From Lactarius indigo (taxonomy: Eukaryota; Basidiomycota; Agaricomycetes; Russulales; Russulaceae): a stretch of 64,000 nucleotides of DNA. Positions 11,629 to 22,159 of this stretch are shown here, piece by piece. The stretch lies in NCBI GenBank assembly GCA_025766275.1, contig JAFKAC010000068.1:62001-126000 (forward strand), written 5' to 3'. The notes below the pieces were generated by a model. That model did not search any database. It saw only the letters and a program-made list of their open reading frames with translations, and was not told where the DNA came from. Both the position numbers and the translations under genes were made by a program. Every line of letters starts with the position of its first letter. Positions within the stretch are counted from its first letter, which is position 1.

Positions 11629-12118
11629 CAGCGTACACTCCATTTCCGCCAAAACCCCATCTCCCACTATGAACCCAACGACCTCTTCGCGGGCGATCGG
11701 GACCTCGTGTACACCTTCCTATGCTTCCTTCAATCCACCAAACTGGCCTCTAAACCGGAGTTCGAGGAGCCTGCAGCCTACGCGCGGCCCGAACTCCAGG
11801 CCCCACCCCTACGCCCAATGTCCCCGGACCTGCTCTCCGACTACGATCTGGACCCGGCCTAAACAGGCTGCCCTTTCCACTTACTACCCGCTATATTACT
11901 CCTCTGCCGTCATTTTTTCTCTGCGCGGTATGCTACCTCTTTCCCTTCGGTTCCCCCGTCTCCTCTGGGAGGTGACGCACTTATATTACCTTATCACACT
12001 TGGATGCACGTTACTTTACCTCTCGTAAATCTCTTCTCTCTTTATAGAGGATGAGGACCGGTCTTGTATGCTCTACTGCCCCGGAATAAACCTGATTCAA
12101 AAAAAAAAAAAAAAAAAA
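11629..12118 (+). mobile_element. 5'-truncated poly(A) retrocopy of an unknown gene
   Basis: This 490-base insertion ends in about 20 A residues (12099-12118). An AATAAA polyadenylation signal sits at 12085-12090, and a 15-base direct repeat flanks the insertion. These are marks of LINE-type target-primed reverse transcription of an mRNA. Inside, a frame running from about 11635 to a stop near 11862 encodes a tail with HYEPNDLFAGDRDLVYTF, YARPELQAP and SDYDLDPA. It looks like the C-terminus of a real protein, followed by about 220 bases of 3' UTR. The parent gene is not in this window and I cannot name it. Confidence 0.72.
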
Positions 12119-12133
12119 GAACCCTAATATCAC
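12119..12133 (+). repeat. Right target-site duplication of the retrocopy
   Basis: GAACCCTAATATCAC directly follows the poly(A) run. It is closer than the left copy to the empty site on the paralogous block. Confidence 0.7.
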
Positions 12134-12160
12134 TGTAATACTACGAGAATGACCGAAACA

Positions 12161-13164
12161 ATCGTAATAGACCAGCACGCCTGCGCATGGCGATCGTCGA
12201 CTATGACAATACAGGCGTCACCTGCATAAGCGACGTAGAGGTTCTCGATGAGCTGCTCGCAGTGATAAATTCGTATTCTCTGGTAGACAGGGTTGGTCGA
12301 TACCCTCGGATGTGCGTGACTTCTCTCTTAAAATCTCTAGCTGGCTGATTGACTCATCACAAGGACCATACCCAAGGCACGTGAGAGCAACCTTACTGGT
12401 GCAGGAAATGCAGGAAATCACTAGCAAAACCTGACTGGCGCGGCAGAGACGAAGACGGGAGACTTGGAGGTCCCGCTATTGTTGCTGCTGCAGCCTCAGA
12501 CGGTAACAGCAATAGCCCCATTCGTAGTCACGATTCCACGGTTTCGGTGAAACGTGACGACCGCTGATCTTTCTAGATAGTGAACCGAGTCATGTGCCGG
12601 TCTGGTGACTCTGAAACGTCCGAGGGTATGCCGTTTCGCTCGTAAGGGCCACCGCGCCCTTACAACAGCAATGTTCCTCCTCTGGGAGACAGTGACCCAC
12701 ACTCAATGACTGCACCCGTCGCTCGCCGGGTGGAGTACCAAGCTAACTGGAACCAGTGGCACGGGAACCAAAGTAGTCCTGGAGTGGCCACAGGAACTGG
12801 CCGCGGTGTGGTGTATCGATGCACGGTGAACAATTAAGCGCTTGAGGAGGAGGTTGTCCCCACGGATATGGCTGTTCGTCGGCATCACGGTGTAGGAGAC
12901 TATTGAAAGTTCGCATTGGTGATGACGACGTCGATATTATTATCCCTGTATACTTTTGAGCCAGAAAGCATCACTGATGGTGGGTATCATACACGCATAC
13001 ACGGGCCCACCTTAATTAGTCGCATCGTGTGCGGCATGGGCTTCTGAGTCTTCGAGGTCAGTGCTCACGTCCTGTAGTTCGATTTTCAATTACGTGATTC
13101 CGTCGTGTTTATCTCAAACTAGAAAACAAAGGGGAGATGTTTATCGTTAGTCAGCCCACTTGCA
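12161..13164. other. Spacer between the duplicated blocks
   Basis: About 1 kb with short frames on both strands and no domain, splice structure or repeat that I can support. Confidence 0.4.
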
Positions 13165-13405
13165 AAGGAAGAGGGACGCAACAAGGGGAAGAACAGCAAT
13201 TTCTGGACAGCCATGGGATATTTTTGGTATGCAATAGTTATGCAATCGGCAAGGAAATAAAAGATGGCTGGACCGCACTTTGACCACACCGAAATGGGCT
13301 TGGGCACGAAATCTCACAGGTGGAGGGTCAGACCCTCGGCCAAGGTAGTATGATCCCACCGCACCTGGCGCCCGTCCGAACACGATTCGGGTTATGGAGT
13401 TAAAT
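13165..13405 (-). repeat. Dispersed repeat, copy 2
   Basis: Diverged partner of 5225-5440. Shared words include GGACCGCACTT, CCGAAATGGGCTTGG and CCCTCGGCCAAGG. It lies just outside the left end of the second duplicated block. Confidence 0.55.
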
Positions 13406-13459
13406 AGCCTGTCCGAGCCGAAGCGAGGAACGAGCGAAGGCTCACAGTACTTAGAACAT

Positions 13460-16400
13460 GACTTACTACAGTAGCTGAGGTAGATGGCGAAAGAAGTCCT
13501 GGAAATGAGGGAGGCGTAAGTGTTGAAGAGAACAGAAAGTTAGACAAATGACTGGTAGGAACGTAGAAAGGCTATGTCACACGTACTGCCGAAACTAGTC
13601 GCTGGGAGCGAGGCCAAGAAAACACGCGGAGCGACTGCGAGAAGAGTGACGCATGAGAGAGCATGTGTAGGCGAGAAGGTAAAAGACCACGCCGGCGATT
13701 TTGAGAGACATTGGGGGTCGTAATGTGGACAACTGGATTATAGCAAGATCTAGAAAGGTGACAGTAAGCGAAGTCCAGATGAACTGGCGATGTGATCTGG
13801 CACTGGCAGGCGAATCACAGCTGGCACTTGCGGGCGACTTCATCTGTGCCCCGAAAATTATAGTGCTTCCCGGTCTACTCATGGGTGGGTTTTCCCTTTT
13901 TTTCCCACACCAGGGCGGGCACCACGCCTCACGCATACACAAAGGGTGCCATTATCGTGCGCCTAGAGGGCACCTCCCTCCTGCATACCCAGCCCACATG
14001 GGCACCCTCCCACGTACCTACCGTGACCCTACACACAAAGAACCCCCCTTAAAGAACCCCCCTAGACTTGCAGATACAAGAGGATCACCCTTGACAAGGC
14101 CCGTAACAAGAGGCTCCGTGACCTCCCAGGAGACTAGATCAATCGAGACGTAGTTTTTTAGTGGGTAGTGAGTAGGTTCTACTGTAACGAGTAATTCCTA
14201 TACAGTTGAGCACCACACTACCCAAATCCTGGGTGTGCGTAAACGCCGTTTTCGTGCCCCCGAGGTTCGCATCAGCGCATTGTTACGTAAGTTCACTCGT
14301 TGCCTAATACATCGCCCTTCCAAAGGAAAAGGGAAGCCAGCAATTAGCCCGCCTGCTATCAGCGACCCTGGACAGAAATTTCCGAACCACGATCGAGCCT
14401 GGGAACACCCTCCATCCTCCGATGTCTGCCATTCTTTCAGTCACTGCCTTGCTCTCCGTATTAGGTTTGGTATGATGCCAGGAAGGAAGGGAACCGGGAC
14501 ATGGCACAAGGAGACAAACGTTAGTTGAAGGCGCTTCTCAACTCCGATCGGGGATGAGAGCTGTTTCCGAGACAAGGTCGCTGTGGGTGGGGCCTCCTAG
14601 TAGAGCGAGTTAATGAAGGTGGGGAAAAACGTGATCCTCATCACAGATCCCTTGGCAATTACTGGGCATGGCTGGCAATATAAAAGCGTTCTGGGTCCTT
14701 GAGCCAGTCGAGAGCTGTACTCCGGGTATAAACTGATTGAAACAAAAAAAAACTAGTCGAGAGTATGGGTGGAACAGGCGACAGCATGAAAAAGAGCACG
14801 TGCCGCCTCGTCAGCTTACTCAAAGAGAACGCTCTATGCAGTAAGCGCTCCTTCGCCACTCTGGCCAAGGGCCAAATTGGTTGGACAACTTCAACGTTTG
14901 GCCTTTGACCTGTCGAATTTAATCTCTTGCAAGAAGGGGCATGGGTACTATGCAACTCAGGCTGCCAGTGAGTGCGATACAGTATCATCGCGTAAGGCAG
15001 TTGATGTACAGTACTACTAGTACTGTGCCCGACAAGCCCAACAAGCCTGCGTAGAGTTGCCATTTTCATCCTTGTTTTCATCTGACTGGGCCAGCTCGGG
15101 CCCATAAGCAGTGTTTATCTCCCTTTCGTTCTTCCGGGTGCAATATGCACTGAGGCAACCACTCCGGCTGAGCTCGGCGAGCTAGCTCGACCAGATGAAA
15201 ACGACAACCCCCAGTGGCTGAGCCAGCTCGACTGCCTGGGTACCATTTCAAGTTGTTCTTCCAGGTTCAGCCTATCGAGAGGCCCTTGGCCCAGCCTAGA
15301 GCAAGGAGGCGAAATCAGAATTTGCGCCAAATAGGTCTTAAGTGCCGTAAGTCATGATGAACTTTTCATTTCGTAGGACTTCTCCCGGAAGCTTTTGAAA
15401 CATTACCCCCGCCGGCAGTTATCCATTGGTGCTTCTTGAATTTTACAGTGGCACTAGTGCACTGTTATGGTTTTCTAACTCCGCAGGCCGTGATAGTACT
15501 GCCATGCAGCTCGAGGCAGTCACACCACCAAGACGCCTTTATAACGGGTGCCGTGTTGCGCCTGCCATGCGTGATGTATCACCATATAACACGTACATTA
15601 GGTCCCCACTACAATATCAGCTTTTCCTTTCCTTTTGTTCAACCCATGGATCCTCCATACTGGCCGCAACCCATTATTAGCATCGCATCTCCCCTCTTGA
15701 CAGATTCATCATCTCAATCGTACCACACCGCGAATATGTCGCCGTATATAGCAGCGAACTCGACCTCTACTTCGTCCTCAATTAGGTCGTTCCCCTATTC
15801 CGTCACCTCGATAGGTTCGTACAAGAGTCGCAAGAATGTCTTGTACCCACGCCGTGTGCACCCGCTACCGGTCGCGGTGTCGTCGGGACACTCTGTCAGT
15901 GTTTCACCCGATGTGCGTTTCCTGTCTAGTTTATTTTTGTTATTCGTGCTGAAGAGAGCTCCTGCTCTCCACGTAGGCCTTAATCTGGCAAGTCCGGTTC
16001 CTTTGTACAACCCTGTTGCCGTACGCAGAGACCCGTCTAGTGTCTGCGGGGAGAGTGCTCCTCCAGTCATTGAGGCCCTATGGAGATTTTTCGCAACATG
16101 TGCCTATTCAAACCGACGAAGAAACCCGCTGCTGTTCCGAATTATTTATCGTGTTGACTCATGAGGTCCTCCTCAGAGACGCCGTTAGTGCTGGGGAATT
16201 GGAAGGTCCCTGCAAACTCCTGCATAGGCAAGCACCAACTCGTACTAACTTAGTCTCGTAGTGTACTGAATGGCGACTGACAATCTTGGTACACCCATTG
16301 AACAGGACTTTTAAAGATATCTTGTTCAAGTCACGGACATTCTCGACCCCGAAATTAAATGAAGCAGGTCTAAAAACGTCATCCCTGGCACTTGGACGTT

Positions 16401-17250
16401 TTTCCGGTGTGCTCCTTGCGCTTTCTTCTGTAATGGATGCGTTCGAGGTACTCTAGTAGCACTAGTCCGTTTGTGCTTGGTGGGAAACCGCTGACTATAT
16501 GTGTGATAAGGTAGCATTGGACACGATCAAACCTGCCACTCCCAAGGATGGAGCTCTTCGAGGCCATTATCGCATGGCCCTACTGGAGTTATCGATTTCC
16601 ACAGGTCTCACAATGGAGCAATACCGCAAGAAGCTGGATCAGAACCTCGAACAGACCCAGACACAATTGAACAGCTTCTTAGGGCAAGCTGAGGGACTGC
16701 TTCCCTATTCAACGAGCACGATACTCGTGGTGCACCCATATCAGAGAACGATATCTACGATAGAACTTTTAGAAGAGGGTTCAGAAGTCGAGGGTGAAGG
16801 GAGCTTCGCGAACGGCCACACCCAGAGTCATAACACGCCGAGTCGTAGTACCCAGAGTCACAGCGATAGCAGGAAGCGTACTAAAAGCTTACCTCGCAGA
16901 ATTTTCCGTCGCCTTCTACCATCTTCCAAGGGTATAAAGGGGGTGTGGAGTGGGTACTAGGCCGTAAAAGTTTCTAGTGTACTATTCAGCATAGTCGACA
17001 TACCTTCGGCCCCTGCATGGCCCGCATTTTACGAATGGGATATGATTAAAATGTGCCTTATTCGAAGTTCAAGAATGGGGTGAACAAGAACCACTGCAAG
17101 GATTTGCGAACCTTGGACCATTTGATCATGCTGGTGCGTGAACGGAATGGATTAGGGCTCGCTATGTACTACAAGTAAAAGCTACAAACGCCTTTGGTCA
17201 CTGTGTAAGATACTACACCGAAACCTAATATCACTTTTACTTGATCGAAA
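13460..17250 (+). repeat. Segmental duplication, copy 2
   Basis: Same orientation as 8430-12160. About 900 extra bases lie between the matched segments at 13790 and 14870; I find no gene in that insert. The protein gene here is decayed (15646-16960). The right end preserves the empty site for the retrocopy found in copy 1. Confidence 0.8.
15646..16960 (+). pseudogene. Decayed paralogue of the 10070-11353 gene
   Basis: Exon 1 (15646-15912) is open and starts MDPPYW. The equivalent of copy 1's first acceptor changed from CAG/G to CAAG, which would shift the frame. An AG 15 bases earlier would restore the frame with five extra residues. The second donor changed from GT to GC. Exon 3 then meets TAG at 16453-16455, and a later TAG follows GTGATAAGG near 16506. 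The 3' part from about 16510 stays open and clearly homologous (MEQYRKKLDQNLEQ). The lesions together indicate a pseudogene. A truncated protein cannot be excluded. Confidence 0.75.
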
Positions 17251-17360
17251 CGATCGCTGGCAAGACCGCCGGTTGAACCAGTACAGATCCGACTGGCACC
17301 TGACCGAGAACGGATGACGTCACAGACATTCGCACTGGCAGTGCACTCATCATCGCCGCC

Positions 17361-17971
17361 ATGTTCTCCGCGTTTAAAAGATCGATTGTAGGTCCCGTCT
17401 ATTAAAAGTTCAATGAACTTACCTGAGTTACGTTTCGTAGCCTCAGTTATCTATATTGTGAGCAGTTGTCCCTTTACGCGACACATCTTTTCACCGAGCA
17501 CCACCTTGTAGTCATAACTCGTCATCTGCCCCTTCGAATAATGCGCTCGCCATCCTAAGAGCTGCTGCATCTTCCCCTTATCCTTCAGGTGTCTCCTCTG
17601 CCTCTCCACTCAAGTTCAACTTGGAAGTTATCGAAAACACTCCTCCCACTGCGGACCAGATCCGTACGATCCTGGACTACCTCCCACCCCTTCGCGACGT
17701 CGATGATCCACATCACGTTTCTGCGCTCATATCCTCTCATCCTTCCGCCCCTTCTTTACCGGATAGGCCACATTCTCCGGAAGGCTTGGTCCGTCTCGCC
17801 GAGAAGAGTCCTCTAGCAATAAAATGGCCGATCGTTGTCGACTGGACGAATGGTCGCGCTTCTGCTGGAGACTCCGAAGGCGTAAAGGATATTTTAGAGT
17901 ATTTGAGGAAGAAAAGGGATGGAGAAGTCAAGGAAGAAGAGGATTTTAAACCAAAAGGTTGGTTTTCATGA
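17361..17971 (+). CDS. Fmp46-like mitochondrial thioredoxin-fold protein (DUF1687)
   Basis: Exons 17361-17387, 17447-17457 and 17512-17971 give 165 residues. The joined start reads MFSAFKRSI, then LSIFHNSSSAPSNNALA, where LSIFHN is the first beta strand of the thioredoxin-like fold. The middle exon is only 11 bases. Family signatures follow: LKFNLEVIENTPPT, DQIRTILDYLP, LAIKWPIVVDWTNG and the C-terminal KGWFS. Yeast Fmp46 is a putative mitochondrial redox protein, and this length fits the family. A CxxC motif is absent, so classical dithiol redox activity is unlikely. The ORF from exon 3 is certain; the two small 5' exons rest on frame and splice-signal fit. Confidence 0.78.
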
Positions 17972-18537
17972 TCGTCTTACCGATAAGTTCAATAGAGCCT
18001 AGTCCGGCTACTCGTCTGTTCAGCATTCCGACACACATTTGTCTGATTTCGGACTTGGACTCTACTGAATAGTCATAAAAACTTATCGATGCTAACGGGA
18101 GTTCTGAATTCCAACTTTTTCGACGCTGAGGCGCTGAGGTCTCTACGTCTTGGTCCTGTACGGAAATGACGACGTGACTACTTTCACCGTGGGCTGGTAT
18201 TGAACTGGTACGACTTCTTAGCCCCATGTCAACAATCCTGTATGCGCGGATCGTCTTCGGCGTCTCACTGACAACAGAACTCGTATCGCCGATTTCGGAC
18301 ATCGATTTCATAGTATGGACAGTCTTTGGTACCCGACTCCAGAGCACGCGCTGTGTTTGGTATTATAATGCGTGGCCGACTTTTGTCACCCGAAAAACGC
18401 AACCAAATACCTGGTATTTCTCTTGGTTTGAATTCCATCAGGTTCGTGGTTTCGTTCTCTGCCAGCCGCACTGCGCCACTCCCATTCCCACTCTTTACCT
18501 TTCTTTTAAGTACAGACTAGCCTTTCTATCTTTCAAG

Positions 18538-20499
18538 ATGATTACTCCGGACAGTGTTCAGCAGGTCAATGCGGTTCTCCATCTCAACAACACTTCTACT
18601 CAGGTGGTGGAGGCGCGAGCTTCGCCGCCAATGGGGCGAGGGAGACACTCTTCTACCCGCGCTGCTTCAAGTTATCAGAATCTACCATATACTTATCCCC
18701 GCATCCCGAGACCAGTAACCAGGCAAGGAAACACCCCTAGGGTAGCCCTTGATTCTCAATTCCAAGTCAATGCTAGCCACGTACAGAAGCCGCTCTCCCT
18801 CGTTTCTGTAAGCTTCCCTTCTCGGACTTCTAATTCATTGACTGACAATATATCAGAACGAGAACCGGGAACGAGGCATCCTAGTATCCCCCACACGGTG
18901 CAGTCTGGGGCCCGAGGACGTAAAGTGGGTATTTTCATCTTCCCCGCTGTTCGGCACTTCCCACATACCCGCCGATCTAAAGGCAGTCGGATACGAGGTC
19001 GTCGTCTAGTTATGAGCGGTTCAAGTCGAGTGGGAGCAACTTCACGAAACAGGAAAGCCCGAGTAAGCGTAGTCGCCGACGATCACCACCCACGGATAGC
19101 GAAGATGAGGATCCCTTCCACTTCGACAGCATACTCTCCTCGCCTCCTTCCAAGAGAGAAGACAGTCCCGGAAGTACCTTCTCGTCATCGCTTTTTCGCC
19201 GTGCGTCCATCGTGCCCATCGACCCTTCCGCGGCGCCAGCACCGCATCGGTTCAGTCTTCTACGAGAACACGCGTCGGAGGGGACGATCTTCGTCCAAGA
19301 AATATGCGACGCGGAAGGACGACGCTGGAGTTTGCGCGTTCCAGCGAGCGGACTACCACACGATATGGTCAGCATGCTCGAGGAGCTTGAGAACCTCGCT
19401 CTAGAACTAGGCCAGACGCTCCCGAGAATAGTGGTGACGTGTTCGGCGGAGTCTCTATCCTCGAAGAGGCCAGCTCCCGTTCCCGAATCGGCGGAGCTGT
19501 TGCATCCCCCTCCTACCTCCCTGGCTAAGGAGAAATGTCGCCTCGTTGAACCCGAACCCGAGCCGGTCCCCGAAGAAGAGCCAGCGGGATCCCCCGCTAT
19601 GCCCGCTCCGGATCCGGAAGTGGTCTCCAGCCCCTCCGAGCAAAGCCTAGCGTGCATTTACCTCCCCGAGGTAAGTGCGTGCTCCGTATCTCTGCCCCCG
19701 CTTCGTATTGACGCGCCTCAAGTTGGCGCCCGAGTTCTTGTCCGGCAGTTCTACTTCCCCCATTTTGCAGCCCGCAGACGGCTTCCACAGCAAACCTCCC
19801 CCACCCACCCCCACGAACCCTCGCAGCTCACGACAGCACGCCTTCTTTGCCGCCCTCAGAGATAGGGAGCCCGCGCGGTCCACACGCAGCGGCGTCACCC
19901 GGCGTCTCGCAGCAGCAACAACCCGCCAGCCGACCGAAGTCAAAGACCTGCCCCCCGCCTTGCCCGCGCCGCTGAGATCCCGCGTTCCGATGAAGTCAGC
20001 ATTGCCAGTTCTGAAGGCCAGGTCGACCGCAGCGCCTGCTATGGGCGCGCGGACGACGCCACCCTCCTCCGAATGTAGATCACCAGACCCGAAAGTCTCG
20101 CTGCTTCCCGGGTACGGGGGGCCCGTGGTAACACCAGCTGCACATGTCGCCGCCATCGCTACTGCCACCACTGCCAACGCACAGCAAGTAAATAGAGATA
20201 AGGGCGGCCGCGTTGTCGATGAACGACGCTCGGTGCCAATTCCTCCCATCCCGACTCCCGCTGCACCTGTGCCTTCGTCTGCGCGCAAACTGAAGCATTT
20301 CTTCCGTCGCCCGCCGACGCGTTCGGCTTCGGATCCTCCTGTGTATGCGTCCGTGCGGCAGATTGTGGAAGGGGGTGCGGGAGTAGGAACAAAGCGCCGT
20401 GCGAGCGAGGTCGTCCAGACAGCACCGCGAGAGGTGGTAGAGCGTAGCAGGATGCCCCGCTTGCCGTCGGCGCGCGACCTGATACGGAAGCTGACTTGA
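18538..20499 (+). CDS. Unknown low-complexity protein, 597 residues
   Basis: Four exons, 18538-18807, 18857-18919, 18987-19670 and 19723-20499, join without frame conflict. The product is mostly disordered: Ser/Arg/Pro-rich at the N-terminus, then a Ser/Asp/Glu-rich stretch (SPPTDSEDEDPFHFDS). A more ordered core spans about residues 165-220 (GTIFVQEICDAEGRRWSLRV, then a helix MLEELENLALELGQTL). Acidic Glu-Pro repeats and a basic C-terminus (RRPPTRSASDPP, SARDLIRKLT) follow. No domain is recognised. The architecture would suit a scaffold or regulatory protein, but that is a guess. The second exon of 63 bases rests on splice signals alone. Confidence 0.6.
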
Positions 20500-20629
20500 C
20501 GGGCGCGACTTCCGCTTCGGAATATATTTATTCCCATTTATGTAAGATATGGTGGAGAACCTTTAAATCGAATCACACCCATATTGATTGTTAAGTGGTG
20601 TGGGGTGTTCTGTTTGAGAATTGGAGAAG

Positions 20630-20636
20630 AAAAAAA
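20630..20636 (-). terminator. RNA polymerase III terminator of tRNA-Lys
   Basis: Seven consecutive T on the minus strand, ten bases after the tRNA 3' end. Confidence 0.75.
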
Positions 20637-20645
20637 GGTTCCATT

Positions 20646-20741
20646 AGCCCACCGCGAGGGTCGAACTCGCAGCCTTAAGATCTCACGGGAATTGCCACTA
20701 CCGTAAAAGTCTTACGCTCTATCCGATTGAGCTAGGCGGGC
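20646..20741 (-). tRNA. tRNA-Lys(UUU) with intron
   Basis: A full cloverleaf reads on the minus strand. Acceptor arms are GCCCGCC/GGTGGGC, D stem GCTC/GAGC, anticodon stem TAAGA/TCTTA, and T arm GCGAG-TTCGACC-CTCGC. The anticodon loop is C-T-TTT-A, so the anticodon is UUU. About 22 bases of intron follow base 37, the canonical nuclear tRNA intron site. A T7 terminator lies just downstream. Confidence 0.92.
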
Positions 20742-20880
20742 ATACTGATCTTTCAATTAAACTGTAATTGAACTACACCATCAATTGATGAAATATATTT
20801 AGCGGCAAGAGTAAGGGTGAGTAGAATTGTCCCAATGCTATAATACTGGCGACACATGTTGCGATACATAATGAGGAACA

Positions 20881-21871
20881 TTACAACGGACTAGGTTCAC
20901 GTATGTGCAATCCCTCCCTTTCGATTTCCCCCAGGTCTTGACGTGTCTGAGTCAGGCGAACATCATCATCAAATACCAACTCGGGCATACACAGCTGGGC
21001 AAGGCCCAAGTCATGCAATCTGGTCATCTTGAGCAGCATCGCTAAGCCGACGCTTTCCACGCTTCTCTCTGCTTCAACTTCTTCCTTCACATGGTGTGCT
21101 GGTCTAGCACGGTCAAGCAGCTCCCATGTCGCGTCGTCGAGGTCCTCGGCCATGCGACCTAATGTCACGGCGATAGCTGGCACGCCGGATGCAGCCAGGA
21201 AGAAACATACAGGCGAACAAAGTCCGCTGATGATCCGCTCTGAGAGGAGGAGGGCGGGAGCGTCGGGTGGTGCATCGGCCAGCAAGTATGGGCGGAGACA
21301 GGCGGGGCAGACGCGCCCAAAACGTCTGCTCTTGTTGTACCATAGGCACTAATGCACATGCAGAGGAACGGTTGTCAGCTCATTCGTGGGTAGCGGGCGC
21401 ATTGGGAAAGAGGCGTACGAGGGCAGTCTCCTCGGGGAGCACGGTGCGGAGCATCTGAAGGATCTCGTGTTGGGCGAACTCTGCGCAGAGTGGATCGGCC
21501 GTCCAGGCGGGCTGCGCGAACCACGAGTTGAGAAAGGCGCGCATGTCTCGCACGCGGGGGCCGTCGCCGTGGTCGACGATGATGGGGTTGGAGAGCAGGA
21601 TGAACGTCGGGTCGTCCGGGGGTCCGTAAGGCGTGCTATGAATGGAGGGACTAATGTCCTCGGGAGCAGAGGGTTTTACATAGGGGTCTGGGCACAGTGT
21701 TTCGGCTTCATCAGCTTCCAGTGCAACAATCGTAGGTGACAGTAACGTTACAAGGGTCGAGGAGGAGAGACTAGGGGACGCCTTCCGTGCTGCTATCGAC
21801 GAGTGAGCCCTAGAATGGTGCTTCTTCTGCTGAGCACGTTTTTTCTTCTTTGCGTTCTGTGGACCAGGCAT
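20881..21871 (-). CDS. Unknown protein with possible zinc-binding CPAC
   Basis: Two exons, 21871-21419 and 21348-20881, join in phase 0 and give 306 residues. The N-terminus is strongly basic (AKKKKRAQQKKHH) and could direct nuclear or nucleolar location. A Ser/Thr-rich stretch, an ordered region (STPYGPPDDPTFILLSNPI, then AFLNSWFAQPAW) and LQMLRTVLPEETAL precede the junction. The second exon opens with CLWYNKSRRFGRVCPACLRP, where three cysteines including CPAC may bind zinc. Helical sequence follows (ALLLSERIISGLCSP and a hydrophobic stretch). I do not recognise the family. It is divergent from the leucyl-tRNA synthetase gene, with 288 bases between the starts. Confidence 0.65.
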
Positions 21872-22159
21872 GCAGACAAGAACGGGCTTGAGAACGAGGT
21901 TGACGCGACGCGACTAGTCACAGATGTCACGTCACGTGAGTCGTGACAATGGGTTTGAGTGAACTGAAAAGGACAAAGTTGCCTTGTAAGGGAAATGACT
22001 CGGAGTGGTTGATGCCATCGCATATCGTGAAGAGCGACCGATCTGTATCTGCAACTCACATCATTTAGCAAAATACACGCTCTTTGGCGCCGCGTGTTGC
22101 GCTCTCAGAGCTGCTGTAAAATAGTTGTACAACCAAGATCTTTCTCTTCCTCTTCACAT
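21872..22159. promoter_or_regulatory. Shared divergent promoter region
   Basis: The 288 bases between the minus-strand gene starting at 21871 and the synthetase starting at 22160 must hold both promoters. CACGTGA occurs at about 21934. A pyrimidine-rich tract (TCTTTCTCTTCCTCTTCAC) precedes the synthetase ATG. Confidence 0.5.

Larger units (their letters stand above)
8430..12160 (+). repeat. Segmental duplication, copy 1
   Basis: Collinear, diverged matches link this block to 13460-17250: 8435-8930 with 13460-13790, 9085-9130 with 14870-14930, and 9590-11620 with 15130-17230. The block carries an intact unknown gene (10070-11353). It has about 340 extra bases near 9135-9478 and a 490-base retrocopy at 11629-12118 that the other copy lacks. 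Boundaries are approximate. Confidence 0.8.

Noticed and set aside
11669..12028. 119-codon open frame starting MNPTTSS
   Set aside because: It is a shadow of the better frame inside the retrocopy (HYEPNDLFAG...) and of its 3' UTR.
13701..14153. 150-codon plus-strand frame in the insert of duplication copy 2
   Set aside because: Low-complexity Pro/Arg-rich content with short C-rich tandem words (GAACCCCCCT); no protein features.
17946..18347. 133-codon minus-strand open frame overlapping the end of the Fmp46-like gene
   Set aside because: It overlaps the 3' end of a well-supported gene, has no recognised family and no convincing start or partner exons.
18226..19404. 392-codon uninterrupted plus-strand frame
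   Set aside because: It reads through three introns of the 18538-20499 gene in mixed frames; the spliced model keeps one frame and better codon pattern.
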